From positions 265,854-329,853 of the forward strand of contig CABJAM010000006.1 of assembly GCA_902363555.1 (NCBI GenBank): 64,000 bases of DNA, written 5' to 3'. The notes below the pieces were generated by a model. That model was not told where the DNA came from. It saw nothing but the letters and a program-made list of their open reading frames with translations, and searched no databases. Positions 1 through 7,705 of the stretch are shown here, one piece after another (the stretch's first letter is position 1; every line of letters starts with the position of its first letter). Made by a program: the position numbers and the translations under genes. Source of the stretch: Lachnospiraceae bacterium. Its GTDB lineage: Bacteria; Bacillota; Clostridia; Lachnospirales; Lachnospiraceae.

Positions 1-1
1 G

Positions 2-127
2 GGCATCCAGTCCATGAGCGAATCCATCAATAAATATACGGATGCCTCGGAAAAAAGCCGGGCGGTGGCAAAAGATATCGTCAGCGTGGGAGAAAACTTT
101 TCAGGCGAAATGAAGCAGTTTTTATAG
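2..127 (+). CDS. Methyl-accepting chemotaxis protein, C-terminal fragment
   Basis: Only the last 41 codons are in the window, ending in TAG at 125-127. The peptide is polar and helical (it includes SMSESINKYTDASEKS and VGENFSGEMKQFL), which resembles the far C-terminal coiled-coil of chemoreceptors after the signalling hairpin. No conserved hairpin tip is visible, so the family call is tentative. The gene runs rightward and meets the leftward ABC operon at a shared hairpin. The 3' end of the gene is partly duplicated just after the stop codon. Confidence 0.45.
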   Translation, partial: GIQSMSESINKYTDASEKSRAVAKDIVSVGENFSGEMKQFL

Positions 128-165
128 GAAACTATTTTACTGGAGAAATGAAGTAGTTTTTTATG
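98..165 (+). repeat. Imperfect duplication of the gene 3' end
   Basis: The last ~29 bases of the chemoreceptor fragment (98-126) recur in slightly altered form at 135-165, just past the stop. Both copies hold GAAATGAAG followed by AGTTTTT. It is one of several short tandem duplications in this window that lie at or just after a stop codon. Confidence 0.6.
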
Positions 166-178
166 GTCCAAAGAGTAC

Positions 179-214
179 AAGGCCGGCACCTGACAGAATC
201 AGGCTACCGGCCTT
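179..214. terminator. Convergent hairpin terminator
   Basis: AAGGCCGG (179-186) pairs perfectly with CCGGCCTT (207-214) around a 20-nt loop. It lies between a rightward gene end and the leftward ABC operon end, so it probably serves both strands. No long T-tract follows. Confidence 0.6.
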
Positions 215-221
215 TAAGTGT

Positions 222-992
222 CTAAAGCTGCTTTTTGTTGAATCGTAAAATGGCTGCGCCGATGGCCAGTAAAATAAGCAGGAGGGTCACGGCCGCCGCC
301 TTATAAAAAGCATCCGGCGCCACGGCCTGCGATAACAGGTTTCCCGAGGACAGCAGTTGTACCGGCATGTATGGAGCAAGCGCCGGGATCATGCTCAAAA
401 GGTAGACGGCCAGAAAAACACCGCCGGTAAAGAGCAGCACGGAGACATTGGCCGAAAACAGGGCGGATCCCAGGAGGATCAGCGATATGAGCCAAAGCCC
501 CAAAAGATAAATGCATGCGGCGCTGCCGACCAGATGATGGGCGATGCTGTTATCCCAGAAATAGGCATTGTACCCGTAGGTGATCAAATAACACAGCCAA
601 TAACACAGTGTCCATACAGCGGCGGCGGCCAGTGCCTTGGCGATGATTACCTTCCAGCGGGAAAGCCCTTTAGTGAGCATATTTACCAGGGTTCCTCTCT
701 GGTATTCAGTCGTGAGTAATCCGCAGAACATGACGACGACCACGATCAATGTCAGAGAAATATTTTTATAATATTGCTGCCAGGAGAGCATGGCATTTAC
801 GGTAATCTCCTGAATGATAAGTCCCTGCTCGGCCATGGATTCCGAGAGCATTTCATAAAGCCACGGTGTAAGCTTTGCCATGGCCGGGTTCATAATGCCG
901 AACAGCACAAAGATAATGACCATGATCGTCAGCTTTCCGGTGCGTATCTGTTCTGTAAATTCTTTCCTTATAAATGCGGATAGCTGTCTCAT
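222..992 (-). CDS. ABC-2 type transporter permease
   Basis: A 256-residue membrane protein with a short charged N-terminus (MRQLSAFIRKEFTEQIRTGK), typical of ABC-2 permeases, then about six hydrophobic segments. The start is placed at 992 because TGGAGGTGG sits just upstream on the minus strand; a longer in-frame start would run further into the ATPase gene. The start overlaps the stop of the upstream ATPase by 4 bases, so the two are translationally coupled. The pair should form a small exporter; the substrate cannot be read from the sequence. It is the last gene of a four-gene leftward operon that starts with an XRE regulator. Confidence 0.85.
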   Translation of the reverse strand: MRQLSAFIRKEFTEQIRTGKLTIMVIIFVLFGIMNPAMAKLTPWLYEMLSESMAEQGLIIQEITVNAMLSWQQYYKNISLTLIVVVVMFCGLLTTEYQRGTLVNMLTKGLSRWKVIIAKALAAAAVWTLCYWLCYLITYGYNAYFWDNSIAHHLVGSAACIYLLGLWLISLILLGSALFSANVSVLLFTGGVFLAVYLLSMIPALAPYMPVQLLSSGNLLSQAVAPDAFYKAAAVTLLLILLAIGAAILRFNKKQL

Positions 993-1891
993 TGTCCGAC
1001 CACCTCCATAAAAAGAGATTCCAGTGTGGGCTCGCACATTTCAATGCGCTGGGCATAAATTTGATTTTGCAAAAGCAGACCCATGGCCGCCGCCATATCC
1101 TTTTCACTGCGCCCGGCAAAGCTTAAATGGGTCTGGCTGTCCATGCGGCCGCCGGGATAGAGTCCGGAAAATTTAAGGATATCCCCGGTATTATAAAATT
1201 CAATCTCAAATCCGCTGCCCGAATGGATCTGGCGCAGCTCATCCATAGTTTTTTGGACGGCCAGGCGGCCGTTGTGGAGCACGCCGATCTCATCGCATAT
1301 ACGCTCCACATCGGATAGGATATGGGTGGAAAATATAACCGTCGTCTTCCCCCGTACAGTCCGCAGTATATCCAGTATTTCCTTTCGGCCTATGGGGTCC
1401 AGGGCGGAGGTGGGTTCGTCGCAGATGAGCAGCATCGGTTCACCAAGAAGTGCCTGTGCAATGCCAAGGCGCTGCTTCATTCCCCGGGAAAAGCCCTGAA
1501 TCTTTTTTGTATCGTGCTCCAGCCCAACTAAAGGCAGCAGCTCGTCAATCCGCCGTTTGCGCAGGTTCCTGTCCATCCCTGTGATTTCACCACATAGATT
1601 TAAGTATTCCGCAGGCTTCATATAACCGTAAAATTCAGGCACATCCGGGAGATAACCGATATATTGGTTCGTTTTATTTTGGCCATAGGCCACTGGCTGG
1701 CCATTGACACGAATACAGCCGCTATCGGGAGCGCACAGTCCCAGAATCATTTTCATGGTTGTCGTTTTCCCGGCGCCGTTCTTGCCGATAAAGCCATAGA
1801 TCGTTCCCTCAGGCACATTAAGGCTCAAATGGTCGATGACCGAATGTCTCCCAAAGCGTTTGGAGACATCGGAGAGTGTGAGCATATTCAT
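989..1891 (-). CDS. ABC transporter ATP-binding protein
   Basis: A 300-residue ATPase of the CcmA/BcrA type. Walker A is GKNGAGKT at residues ~36-43, the signature region reads FSRGMKQRLGIAQA, and Walker B is LLICDEPTSALDP. A C-terminal ~90-residue extension without ATPase motifs is usual for exporters that pair with ABC-2 permeases. The start at 1891 (MNMLTLSDV) overlaps the TGA of the upstream small membrane protein as TGATG, indicating coupled translation. Longer in-frame starts would run through that upstream gene. Acts at the inner face of the membrane with the downstream permease; drug, peptide or lipid export are all possible. Confidence 0.9.
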   Translation of the reverse strand: MNMLTLSDVSKRFGRHSVIDHLSLNVPEGTIYGFIGKNGAGKTTTMKMILGLCAPDSGCIRVNGQPVAYGQNKTNQYIGYLPDVPEFYGYMKPAEYLNLCGEITGMDRNLRKRRIDELLPLVGLEHDTKKIQGFSRGMKQRLGIAQALLGEPMLLICDEPTSALDPIGRKEILDILRTVRGKTTVIFSTHILSDVERICDEIGVLHNGRLAVQKTMDELRQIHSGSGFEIEFYNTGDILKFSGLYPGGRMDSQTHLSFAGRSEKDMAAAMGLLLQNQIYAQRIEMCEPTLESLFMEVVGQ

Positions 1892-2091
1892 CAGTCGTCC
1901 TCTTTTCCAAGAATAAAGTAAAGGATCGGGCCCCAGAACTGCATTCCCACAATGGCGAGAATGACCCACAGCATCCGCGAGCCGCGTTTATAATGGTCAT
2001 GGGTCAGAATGTGGCGCAGACTTATAAAAATCAGCAAAAACTGGACAATGACCAGAGGTATCAAAAATGGAAGCATATCGTGTAATGTCAT
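1891..2091 (-). CDS. Small membrane protein, PLDc_N-like
   Basis: A 66-residue protein with two hydrophobic helices separated by a short basic loop (HDHYKRGSR) and ending GPILYFILGKEDD. The layout and the end resemble the phospholipase D N-terminal (PLDc_N) two-helix domain that often stands alone beside ABC-2 exporters in Bacillota. It sits between the XRE regulator (2-nt gap) and the ATPase (1-nt overlap), so it is certainly co-expressed. It may be an accessory subunit of the exporter; no catalytic residues are present. Confidence 0.7.
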   Translation of the reverse strand: MTLHDMLPFLIPLVIVQFLLIFISLRHILTHDHYKRGSRMLWVILAIVGMQFWGPILYFILGKEDD

Positions 2092-2093
2092 GG

Positions 2094-3215
2094 TTAACCC
2101 TTCTTTCTTTCCAAACGCTCTTTCTGGCGTTTAAATTCCTTTAGTTCGAACAATGGTGACAGTGCCGGATTTTCCAAAGCCTGGAGGGCGCTGTCCTGAA
2201 CAAATTTCGTATCCCTTGGCGGATTTGTGCCCAGGTCAAATTCCTCAAACCATTCCTCAAGATGATTAAAAAAATCATCTCCGTGTAGAAATGCGCCTTT
2301 ATTTGCAATCGTAAGACTGCCGGAGACAAACGCCTCCACCAGCGCCATGGCCTCCGGCAGCTTTTGGTGGGCACAGTAAAAAATGATACACTGATAGTCA
2401 AACTGTAAAACGGAATTAAGGTTTAACGTCTTTAGATCAAACTCCGAGATGACAGTGTTGGTCCGACGGATGATCTCCGTTCCCTTCTCAAGATCATCCA
2501 TATAAAAGGCCAGAAACGTTGTACCATTGGCGGCCAGATCCAGCAGATGGCTGTACATGGCCACCTGGGTGGAAAGCTCGGCCTGATGGACATCCCCCTT
2601 CATGTAGTAGGCCTGGATTAGCAGGCGCTGGGCTTCCGAGTAGAGATTATAACGGTTGATCATAGGCTTTAAGGTGTCCACTGCGTCCGCATACCGGCCA
2701 AGTATAAGCCAGATCATCATTTTGACAATAAGGGCCTCATTGCACAGGCCCGGCTCTCTGCTGTTTTGTTCAATACGGCTGCACAGCGCCTCGATATCTT
2801 TAAGAATGTCTGTCTGCCGTTCCGGTTTTGCCAGCATATAATGATTAAAGCAAAGAAGACCCATCTGAAGCAGGAATGGATAGCAGGAATAATACTTTTT
2901 TACAAGCATCTGGCATTTCCCGTAAACCTCCTCAAATGGCAGCGCTGCAAAATCTGCCGACAGATCCACGTAAATCTTTCGTATCTGCTCCACGCTGAGC
3001 CACGGCGAATAGCCCATCAGATCATCAAGCGTCACATCGAAATAAGCGGCCAGTTGGGGCAGAAGTAAAATATCCGGAAGACTCTGGCCTTTTTCCCATT
3101 TGGAAACCGATGCCTTTGTCACCCCGATAAAATCAGCGACCTCCTCCTGGGTAACCCCTTTTTCATGGCGCAGTCGAACAAGATTATCAGAAAGCCTTAG
3201 CATATTCGTATTCAT
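2094..3215 (-). CDS. XRE-family regulator with C-terminal helical repeat domain
   Basis: A 373-residue protein with an N-terminal helix-turn-helix (VTQEEVADFIGVTKASVSKWEKGQ, residues ~20-43) followed by ~300 residues of helical, TPR-like sequence. The start at 3215 (MNTNMLRLSDN) follows GGAAGGAG at good spacing; the longer frame to 3299 lacks a ribosome site. This architecture is typical of Bacillota regulators that control an adjacent ABC exporter and sense a peptide or cell-envelope signal through the helical domain. It heads the operon with the small membrane protein, ATPase and permease. The inducing signal is unknown. Confidence 0.85.
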   Translation of the reverse strand: MNTNMLRLSDNLVRLRHEKGVTQEEVADFIGVTKASVSKWEKGQSLPDILLLPQLAAYFDVTLDDLMGYSPWLSVEQIRKIYVDLSADFAALPFEEVYGKCQMLVKKYYSCYPFLLQMGLLCFNHYMLAKPERQTDILKDIEALCSRIEQNSREPGLCNEALIVKMMIWLILGRYADAVDTLKPMINRYNLYSEAQRLLIQAYYMKGDVHQAELSTQVAMYSHLLDLAANGTTFLAFYMDDLEKGTEIIRRTNTVISEFDLKTLNLNSVLQFDYQCIIFYCAHQKLPEAMALVEAFVSGSLTIANKGAFLHGDDFFNHLEEWFEEFDLGTNPPRDTKFVQDSALQALENPALSPLFELKEFKRQKERLERKKG

Positions 3216-3388
3216 AAAAATCTCCTTCCTAAGTATCAAATCCTTCGTTGGGTTTAAACTAAGCATAATCCAATTATGGTCCGATGGCAATGGAATCATA
3301 CGCTACTTTGCGATATAAAATCAACCAGGACGATACTTGATTCGGGCCCGCGTGGAGCGTTACAGGAGCGTTTACTTCCAATGACTAC

Positions 3389-3417
3389 TTGAAATTTTAA
3401 GCAAGTAAGTGTATAAT
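3389..3417 (+). promoter_or_regulatory. Sigma-A promoter
   Basis: TTGAAA (3389-3394), a 17-bp spacer and a perfect TATAAT (3412-3417) precede the methyltransferase gene. The palindromic repeat at 3462-3506 would lie in its 5' leader. Confidence 0.75.
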
Positions 3418-3461
3418 GACTGAACTGGAAAGCACTGGCAGGCGAAATTGTTCAAATAAAA

Positions 3462-3506
3462 TGAGTCAAAGTCAAGACAGTCTGACTTTGGCTCGCTGCT
3501 CGCGGA
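3462..3506 (-). repeat. Dispersed palindromic repeat, copy A
   Basis: GAGTCAAAGTCA and TGACTTTGGCTC form a 12-bp hairpin with one wobble and an 8-nt loop, followed by GCTGCTCGCGG. Read on the minus strand it matches the left half of the elements at 36931-36980 and 39731-39780; the right half is degenerate. It lies in the leader of the methyltransferase gene. Confidence 0.7.
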
Positions 3507-3548
3507 AACAAAGGATTTAACAATACTATTTACCAAGGAGTCATTTGT

Positions 3549-4337
3549 ATGAATGCATATACAAGTTTTGCGGAGGTTTACGACACCTTCATGGACAACA
3601 TCCCCTATGATGCATGGTCGCAGTATTTGATCTCGCTGTTAAAAGAATACGGTGTGGACGACGGTCTTGTGCTGGAGCTGGGATGCGGCACCGGGAATAT
3701 GACCCGGCTGTTAAGCGCCGGCGGTTATGATATGATCGCGGTGGATAATTCGGAGGAAATGCTTATGATCGCCAGGGATAAGGCGATGGACGAAGCCATG
3801 GATATCCTTTATCTTTTGCAGGATATGCGGTCCTTTGAGCTGTATGGCACGGTGCGGGCTGTGGTGAGCATTTGCGACAGTATGAATTATATTACCGACC
3901 CGGAGGATCTGTGCCAGGTGTTCCGGCTTGTAAATAATTATCTGGACCCGGGCGGCGTGTTTATTTTTGATATGAATACCCTGTATAAATATAAGGAAGT
4001 TCTTGGCGACCGGACGATTGCGGAAAACCGGGAGGATTGCAGCTTTATATGGGATAATTATTTTTATGAGCAGGAAGCTGTCAATGAGTATGAGTTAAGC
4101 ATTTTCATACGGGAGGACTGGGAGGATGAACCGGACGGCCAGGACATTTATGGCGGCGAACCGTTTCTTCGGTTTAAGGAAACACATTATCAAAAAGCCT
4201 ACACTTTAGATGAGGTGAAATGCCAGCTTAGCAGGGCCGGTATGGAATTTGTGGCGGCCTATGATGCATTTACCCGGGAGCCTGTGGGGGCAAAGAGCGA
4301 GCGCATGTATATTATTGCCAGAGAAAAAGGAAAGTGA
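3549..4337 (+). CDS. Class I SAM-dependent methyltransferase
   Basis: A 262-residue cytosolic enzyme. The glycine-rich SAM-binding motif I is VLELGCGTGN (residues 41-50), followed by the acidic end of strand 2 (MIAVDNSEEML) and a motif near VRAVVSICDSMNYI. The overall shape is of the YrrT/methyltransferase-25 type; the substrate cannot be told. The start has AAGGAG at good spacing. A hairpin that includes the stop codon (4334-4359) and a 50-nt gap separate it from hslO, so the two may be co-transcribed. Confidence 0.88.
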   Translation: MNAYTSFAEVYDTFMDNIPYDAWSQYLISLLKEYGVDDGLVLELGCGTGNMTRLLSAGGYDMIAVDNSEEMLMIARDKAMDEAMDILYLLQDMRSFELYGTVRAVVSICDSMNYITDPEDLCQVFRLVNNYLDPGGVFIFDMNTLYKYKEVLGDRTIAENREDCSFIWDNYFYEQEAVNEYELSIFIREDWEDEPDGQDIYGGEPFLRFKETHYQKAYTLDEVKCQLSRAGMEFVAAYDAFTREPVGAKSERMYIIAREKGK

Positions 4338-4387
4338 CCGTTCGGCCCTGAACGGTTACAAAGGGAAAGATAAAGGAGGATTTTTTC

Positions 4388-5266
4388 ATGTCAGATTATA
4401 TTGTAAGAGCAACAGCGGCAGGCCATCAGGTGCGCATATTTGCCGCATCCACAAAAGAACTGGTGGAAACCGCCCGCCAAGCCCATAATACAAGTCCGGT
4501 AGCCACGGCCGCCCTCGGGCGCCTGCTGACGGCGGGGGCGATGATGGGGAGTATGCAAAAGGGCGAGAAGGATACACTAACCCTGCAGATCCAGTGCAGC
4601 GGCCCCATTGGCGGGCTGACCGTGACCGCCGACGGAAAGGCGAACGTGAAAGGTTATGTAAAAAATCCGGAGGTGATGCTTCCGCCAAATGCTTATGGAA
4701 AGCTGGATGTGGGCGGTGCGCTGGCTCTGGGTGTGCTGAGCGTCATCAAGGATATGGGGCTTAAAGAGCCCTATGTGGGCCAGACTCAGCTTGTTTCCGG
4801 TGAGATTGCCGAGGACCTGACGTATTATTTTGCCACAAGTGAGCAGGTAAATTCCAGCGTGGCTCTGGGCGTGCTTATGGAAAAGGATAATACGGTAAAG
4901 CAGGCCGGCGGATTTATTATCCAGCTCCTGCCTTTTGCCGACGAGCTGGTGATCTCAAAGCTGGAGGAGAATCTCAATGGTCTGCCCAGTGTGACAACGA
5001 TGTTGGAAGCGGGAGAGATACCGGAGACGATTCTTGAAAAGCTGACGGCAGGGATGGATCTGGAAATCCTGGATAGGGTTCCGACGCGGTTTTATTGTGA
5101 TTGCTGTAAAGAAAAAGTTGAAAAGGTGATCATCAGCATTGGTAAGGATGAAATCCAGTCCATGATCGATGATCACGAGCCTGTGGAAGTCAATTGCCAC
5201 TTTTGCAACAAGCACTATATGTTTGATGTGGACGAGCTGAAAGCGCTGCTTCAAAGAAGCCGATGA
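4388..5266 (+). CDS. hslO: Hsp33 redox-regulated chaperone
   Basis: A 292-residue protein of normal Hsp33 length. The N-terminus (DYIVRATAAGHQVRIFAA) and the ARQAHNTSPVATAALGRLL stretch are family hallmarks. The C-terminal redox switch shows the CxC (FYCDCC) and CxxC (CHFC) zinc cysteines about 30 residues apart. In the family, oxidation releases zinc and turns on a holdase that protects unfolded proteins. GGAGGA precedes the ATG. It is followed by the CIRCE-controlled ftsH, so heat and oxidative protein damage responses sit together here. Confidence 0.96.
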   Translation: MSDYIVRATAAGHQVRIFAASTKELVETARQAHNTSPVATAALGRLLTAGAMMGSMQKGEKDTLTLQIQCSGPIGGLTVTADGKANVKGYVKNPEVMLPPNAYGKLDVGGALALGVLSVIKDMGLKEPYVGQTQLVSGEIAEDLTYYFATSEQVNSSVALGVLMEKDNTVKQAGGFIIQLLPFADELVISKLEENLNGLPSVTTMLEAGEIPETILEKLTAGMDLEILDRVPTRFYCDCCKEKVEKVIISIGKDEIQSMIDDHEPVEVNCHFCNKHYMFDVDELKALLQRSR

Positions 5267-5327
5267 TCCTATATCCAGGTGCGCCATAGGTTTGTATTAA
5301 AAAAGTATTAAATATCGTATAGAACTA

Positions 5328-5355
5328 TTGAATTTGGCAGAAGATGTGTTATGAT
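5328..5355 (+). promoter_or_regulatory. Promoter of ftsH
   Basis: TTGAAT (5328-5333), 16-bp spacer, TATGAT (5350-5355). Transcription would start about 5362, right at the CIRCE operator, so HrcA binding would block initiation. Confidence 0.7.
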
Positions 5356-5364
5356 AAAAACAGA

Positions 5365-5391
5365 TTAGCACTCTGACTATCAGAGTGCTAA
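5365..5391 (+). promoter_or_regulatory. CIRCE operator (HrcA site) for ftsH
   Basis: TTAGCACTC, a 9-bp spacer, and GAGTGCTAA: a perfect match to the CIRCE consensus. CIRCE is bound by the heat-shock repressor HrcA in Gram-positive bacteria and normally lies before groES or the hrcA-dnaK operon. Here it directly precedes ftsH. Confidence 0.97.
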
Positions 5392-5459
5392 TACATAAAC
5401 ATAATCACTGTAAGCAGGATACAGACATACAAGCCTGTGATCCATAAGGAGGAAAATCT

Positions 5460-7427
5460 ATGGGTGAAAGTAATGATAAGAACGGCCTGAATATGAAAAA
5501 TTCAGGTGGACCGCAGGGCCCGGGCGCAGGACCTGGCAAAGGACCGGGAGGCCCCAACCCTACACCCAATGCCCCAAGATTTGATAAAATAATCATCTAT
5601 ATAGTTATCGGTTTGGTGGTGACCATGCTGCTCAACAGTATGATGTCCAGGATGCTCGGCTCCGGAGAAGAGGAGATCAGCTATTCTCAGTTCCTTAGTA
5701 TGGTTAAGGAAGATAAAGTAAAAGCTGTCAGATTCCAGGAAGGCGAAAGCCGGATTGTGATCATTCCCAATGAAAAGGTAGAGATGCCTTTTAATGTCTC
5801 CTATTATTATGCCGGTTATAGTGATCAGATGCAGGACCCGAACCTTCAAACGCTGCTGCAGGAGCACGGTGTGGATGTTACTTCTGAAATACCGACCACA
5901 GTATCGCCGATCATATCCATTCTTGTATCGTGGATTCTTCCGGTGCTGTTGATCTGGTGGCTCATGTCCTTTATGAGCCGTAAGCTCATGGGTAAAATGG
6001 GCGGCGGCATGGGCGGTATCGGTGGCATGGGCAAGAGTAATGCCAAGGTCTATGTGGAAAACGGTACCGGCATCTCCTTTAAGGATGTGGCCGGACAGGA
6101 CGAAGCCAAGGAATCATTAATGGAGATCGTGGATTATCTCCATGACCCGAAAAAATATACAGAGATCGGCGCCAAGCTGCCCAAAGGCGCGCTTCTTGTG
6201 GGCCCTCCGGGTACCGGTAAAACTTTACTTGCCAAGGCTGTGGCCGGTGAAGCCGGTGTGCCGTTCTTCTCGATTTCCGGATCGGATTTCGTAGAGATGT
6301 TTGTAGGTATGGGTGCATCCCGTGTCCGCGATCTGTTTAAACAGGCTTCCGAAAAAGCGCCGTGTATCGTATTTATCGATGAGATCGACGCCATCGGTAA
6401 GAGCCGTGATAATCAGTTGGGCGGCAATGACGAGCGTGAGCAGACATTGAACCAGCTTCTGACGCAGATGGACGGCTTTGATGATACGAAGGCGATTGTA
6501 GTGCTGGGCGCTACCAACCGTCCGGAGGTACTGGATAAGGCGCTGCGCCGTCCGGGACGTTTTGACCGGACCATCAGCGTAACCCAGCCGGATAAACAGG
6601 GCCGTATTGATATATTGAAGGTCCACAGTAAGAAGGTAAGGCTGGACGATACGGTAGATCTTGACGAGATCGCTTTGGCGACCTCCGGCGCTTCCGGTGC
6701 TGATCTGGCCAATATCGTCAATGAGGCCGCGCTTCGGGCCGTACGTTTTAACCGGCGGTTTATTTCCCAGGAAGACTTGTTTGAATCGGTGGAGGTGATC
6801 ATTGCCGGACAGCAGCGTAAAAACCATATTATGAGCAAGGAAGAACGGGATATTGTGGCTTACCATGAAATCGGACACGCCCTTGTGGCCGCCAGACAGA
6901 AGGATACCCAGCCGATCCAGAAGATTACCATTATCCCGCGTACTTCCGGTGCGCTCGGCTATACGATGCAGATGCCGGAGGAGGAGCACTTCCTTATGAA
7001 GAAACCGGAGATGCTCCAGGAGATCGTGACCTTGGTGGGCGGCCGTGCTGCTGAGGAGGTTAAGTTTGGAACGGTGACGACCGGGGCTTCCAATGATATC
7101 GAAAAAGCCACGGACTTAGCCCGCAAGATGGTGACCATGTATGGTATGTCTGCGGAATTTGGTATGATGGGGCTGGAGCTTCCGGGTAGCCAGTATATGG
7201 ATGGCCGGCCGGTGAAGACCTGTTCAGAGGATACGATGGCCAGAGCGGATGAGATCGTCCGCCGGACCATTGAGGAAGCTTATACTTCTGCAGTGAAGAT
7301 TCTTACGGAGAATATGGAGGAGCTGGACCGGGCAGCGAAGTATCTGCTTGAGAAGGAGACGATCACCGGTAAGGAATTCATGGATATACTGGAGACTTGT
7401 GCAAGAGAGCGGATTGCACAAAGCTAA
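5460..7427 (+). CDS. ftsH: ATP-dependent zinc metalloprotease FtsH
   Basis: A 655-residue membrane AAA+ protease that degrades damaged or short-lived membrane and cytosolic proteins. Order: a glycine/proline-rich cytosolic N-terminus (~1-40), TM1 (~43-63), an extracytoplasmic domain, TM2 (~148-168), a Gly/Met-rich linker, the AAA module with Walker A GPPGTGKT (248-255), Walker B IVFIDEID and the second region of homology, then the zinc motif HEIGH (469-473). The G/P-rich N-terminal tail is longer than in most FtsH. AAGGAGG precedes the ATG. Its own promoter overlaps a perfect CIRCE, implying HrcA-controlled heat induction. The last codons are tandemly duplicated past the stop. Confidence 0.98.
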   Translation: MGESNDKNGLNMKNSGGPQGPGAGPGKGPGGPNPTPNAPRFDKIIIYIVIGLVVTMLLNSMMSRMLGSGEEEISYSQFLSMVKEDKVKAVRFQEGESRIVIIPNEKVEMPFNVSYYYAGYSDQMQDPNLQTLLQEHGVDVTSEIPTTVSPIISILVSWILPVLLIWWLMSFMSRKLMGKMGGGMGGIGGMGKSNAKVYVENGTGISFKDVAGQDEAKESLMEIVDYLHDPKKYTEIGAKLPKGALLVGPPGTGKTLLAKAVAGEAGVPFFSISGSDFVEMFVGMGASRVRDLFKQASEKAPCIVFIDEIDAIGKSRDNQLGGNDEREQTLNQLLTQMDGFDDTKAIVVLGATNRPEVLDKALRRPGRFDRTISVTQPDKQGRIDILKVHSKKVRLDDTVDLDEIALATSGASGADLANIVNEAALRAVRFNRRFISQEDLFESVEVIIAGQQRKNHIMSKEERDIVAYHEIGHALVAARQKDTQPIQKITIIPRTSGALGYTMQMPEEEHFLMKKPEMLQEIVTLVGGRAAEEVKFGTVTTGASNDIEKATDLARKMVTMYGMSAEFGMMGLELPGSQYMDGRPVKTCSEDTMARADEIVRRTIEEAYTSAVKILTENMEELDRAAKYLLEKETITGKEFMDILETCARERIAQS

Positions 7428-7456
7428 TACAGTGGATTGCACAAAGTTAATACAGA
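7411..7456 (+). repeat. 23-bp tandem duplication across the ftsH stop
   Basis: GGATTGCACAAAG followed by C/T and TAATACAG occurs twice in tandem (7411-7433 and 7434-7456) with two differences. The first copy contains the ftsH stop codon. Confidence 0.85.
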
Positions 7457-7469
7457 AGATTGTTTGTGG

Positions 7470-7511
7470 CAGACATCGCCGGCAGTAATTTATGCTGGCG
7501 ATGTCTGCTTT
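7470..7511 (+). terminator. Terminator of ftsH
   Basis: CAGACATCGCCGGCA (7470-7484) pairs with TGCTGGCGATGTCTG (7493-7507), one mismatch in 15, then a T-rich run. Confidence 0.8.
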
Positions 7512-7585
7512 GTTGTTGTTATTGAGACTGATTTTCCTGAAAACCCAAAATCGTAATTGGAAGTAACGTTTTATAGTATGTGAAA

Positions 7586-7649
7586 TTAATATTGTTTTAT
7601 CTAACCTTAATATTGTTGGATTGAATCGACACTCTTCGTGGTGTAATAT
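7586..7649 (+). promoter_or_regulatory. Promoter with two direct repeats, glycosidase gene
   Basis: TTGAAT (7621-7626), 17-bp spacer, TAATAT (7644-7649). Just upstream, TTAATATTGTT occurs twice (7586-7596 and 7607-7617), 21 bp apart, i.e. two helical turns and next to the -35 box. This is the geometry of an activator site such as those of AraC-type proteins. Confidence 0.55.
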
Positions 7650-7705
7650 ATTAATATAGTTGCATGATGTGTGGATTTTATCTGTGAATGTTAAGGAGGA
7701 TTTTT

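Noticed and set aside
6225..6989. 254-codon open frame antisense to ftsH
   Set aside because: Covers the conserved AAA region on the opposite strand; coding is clearly on the + strand.
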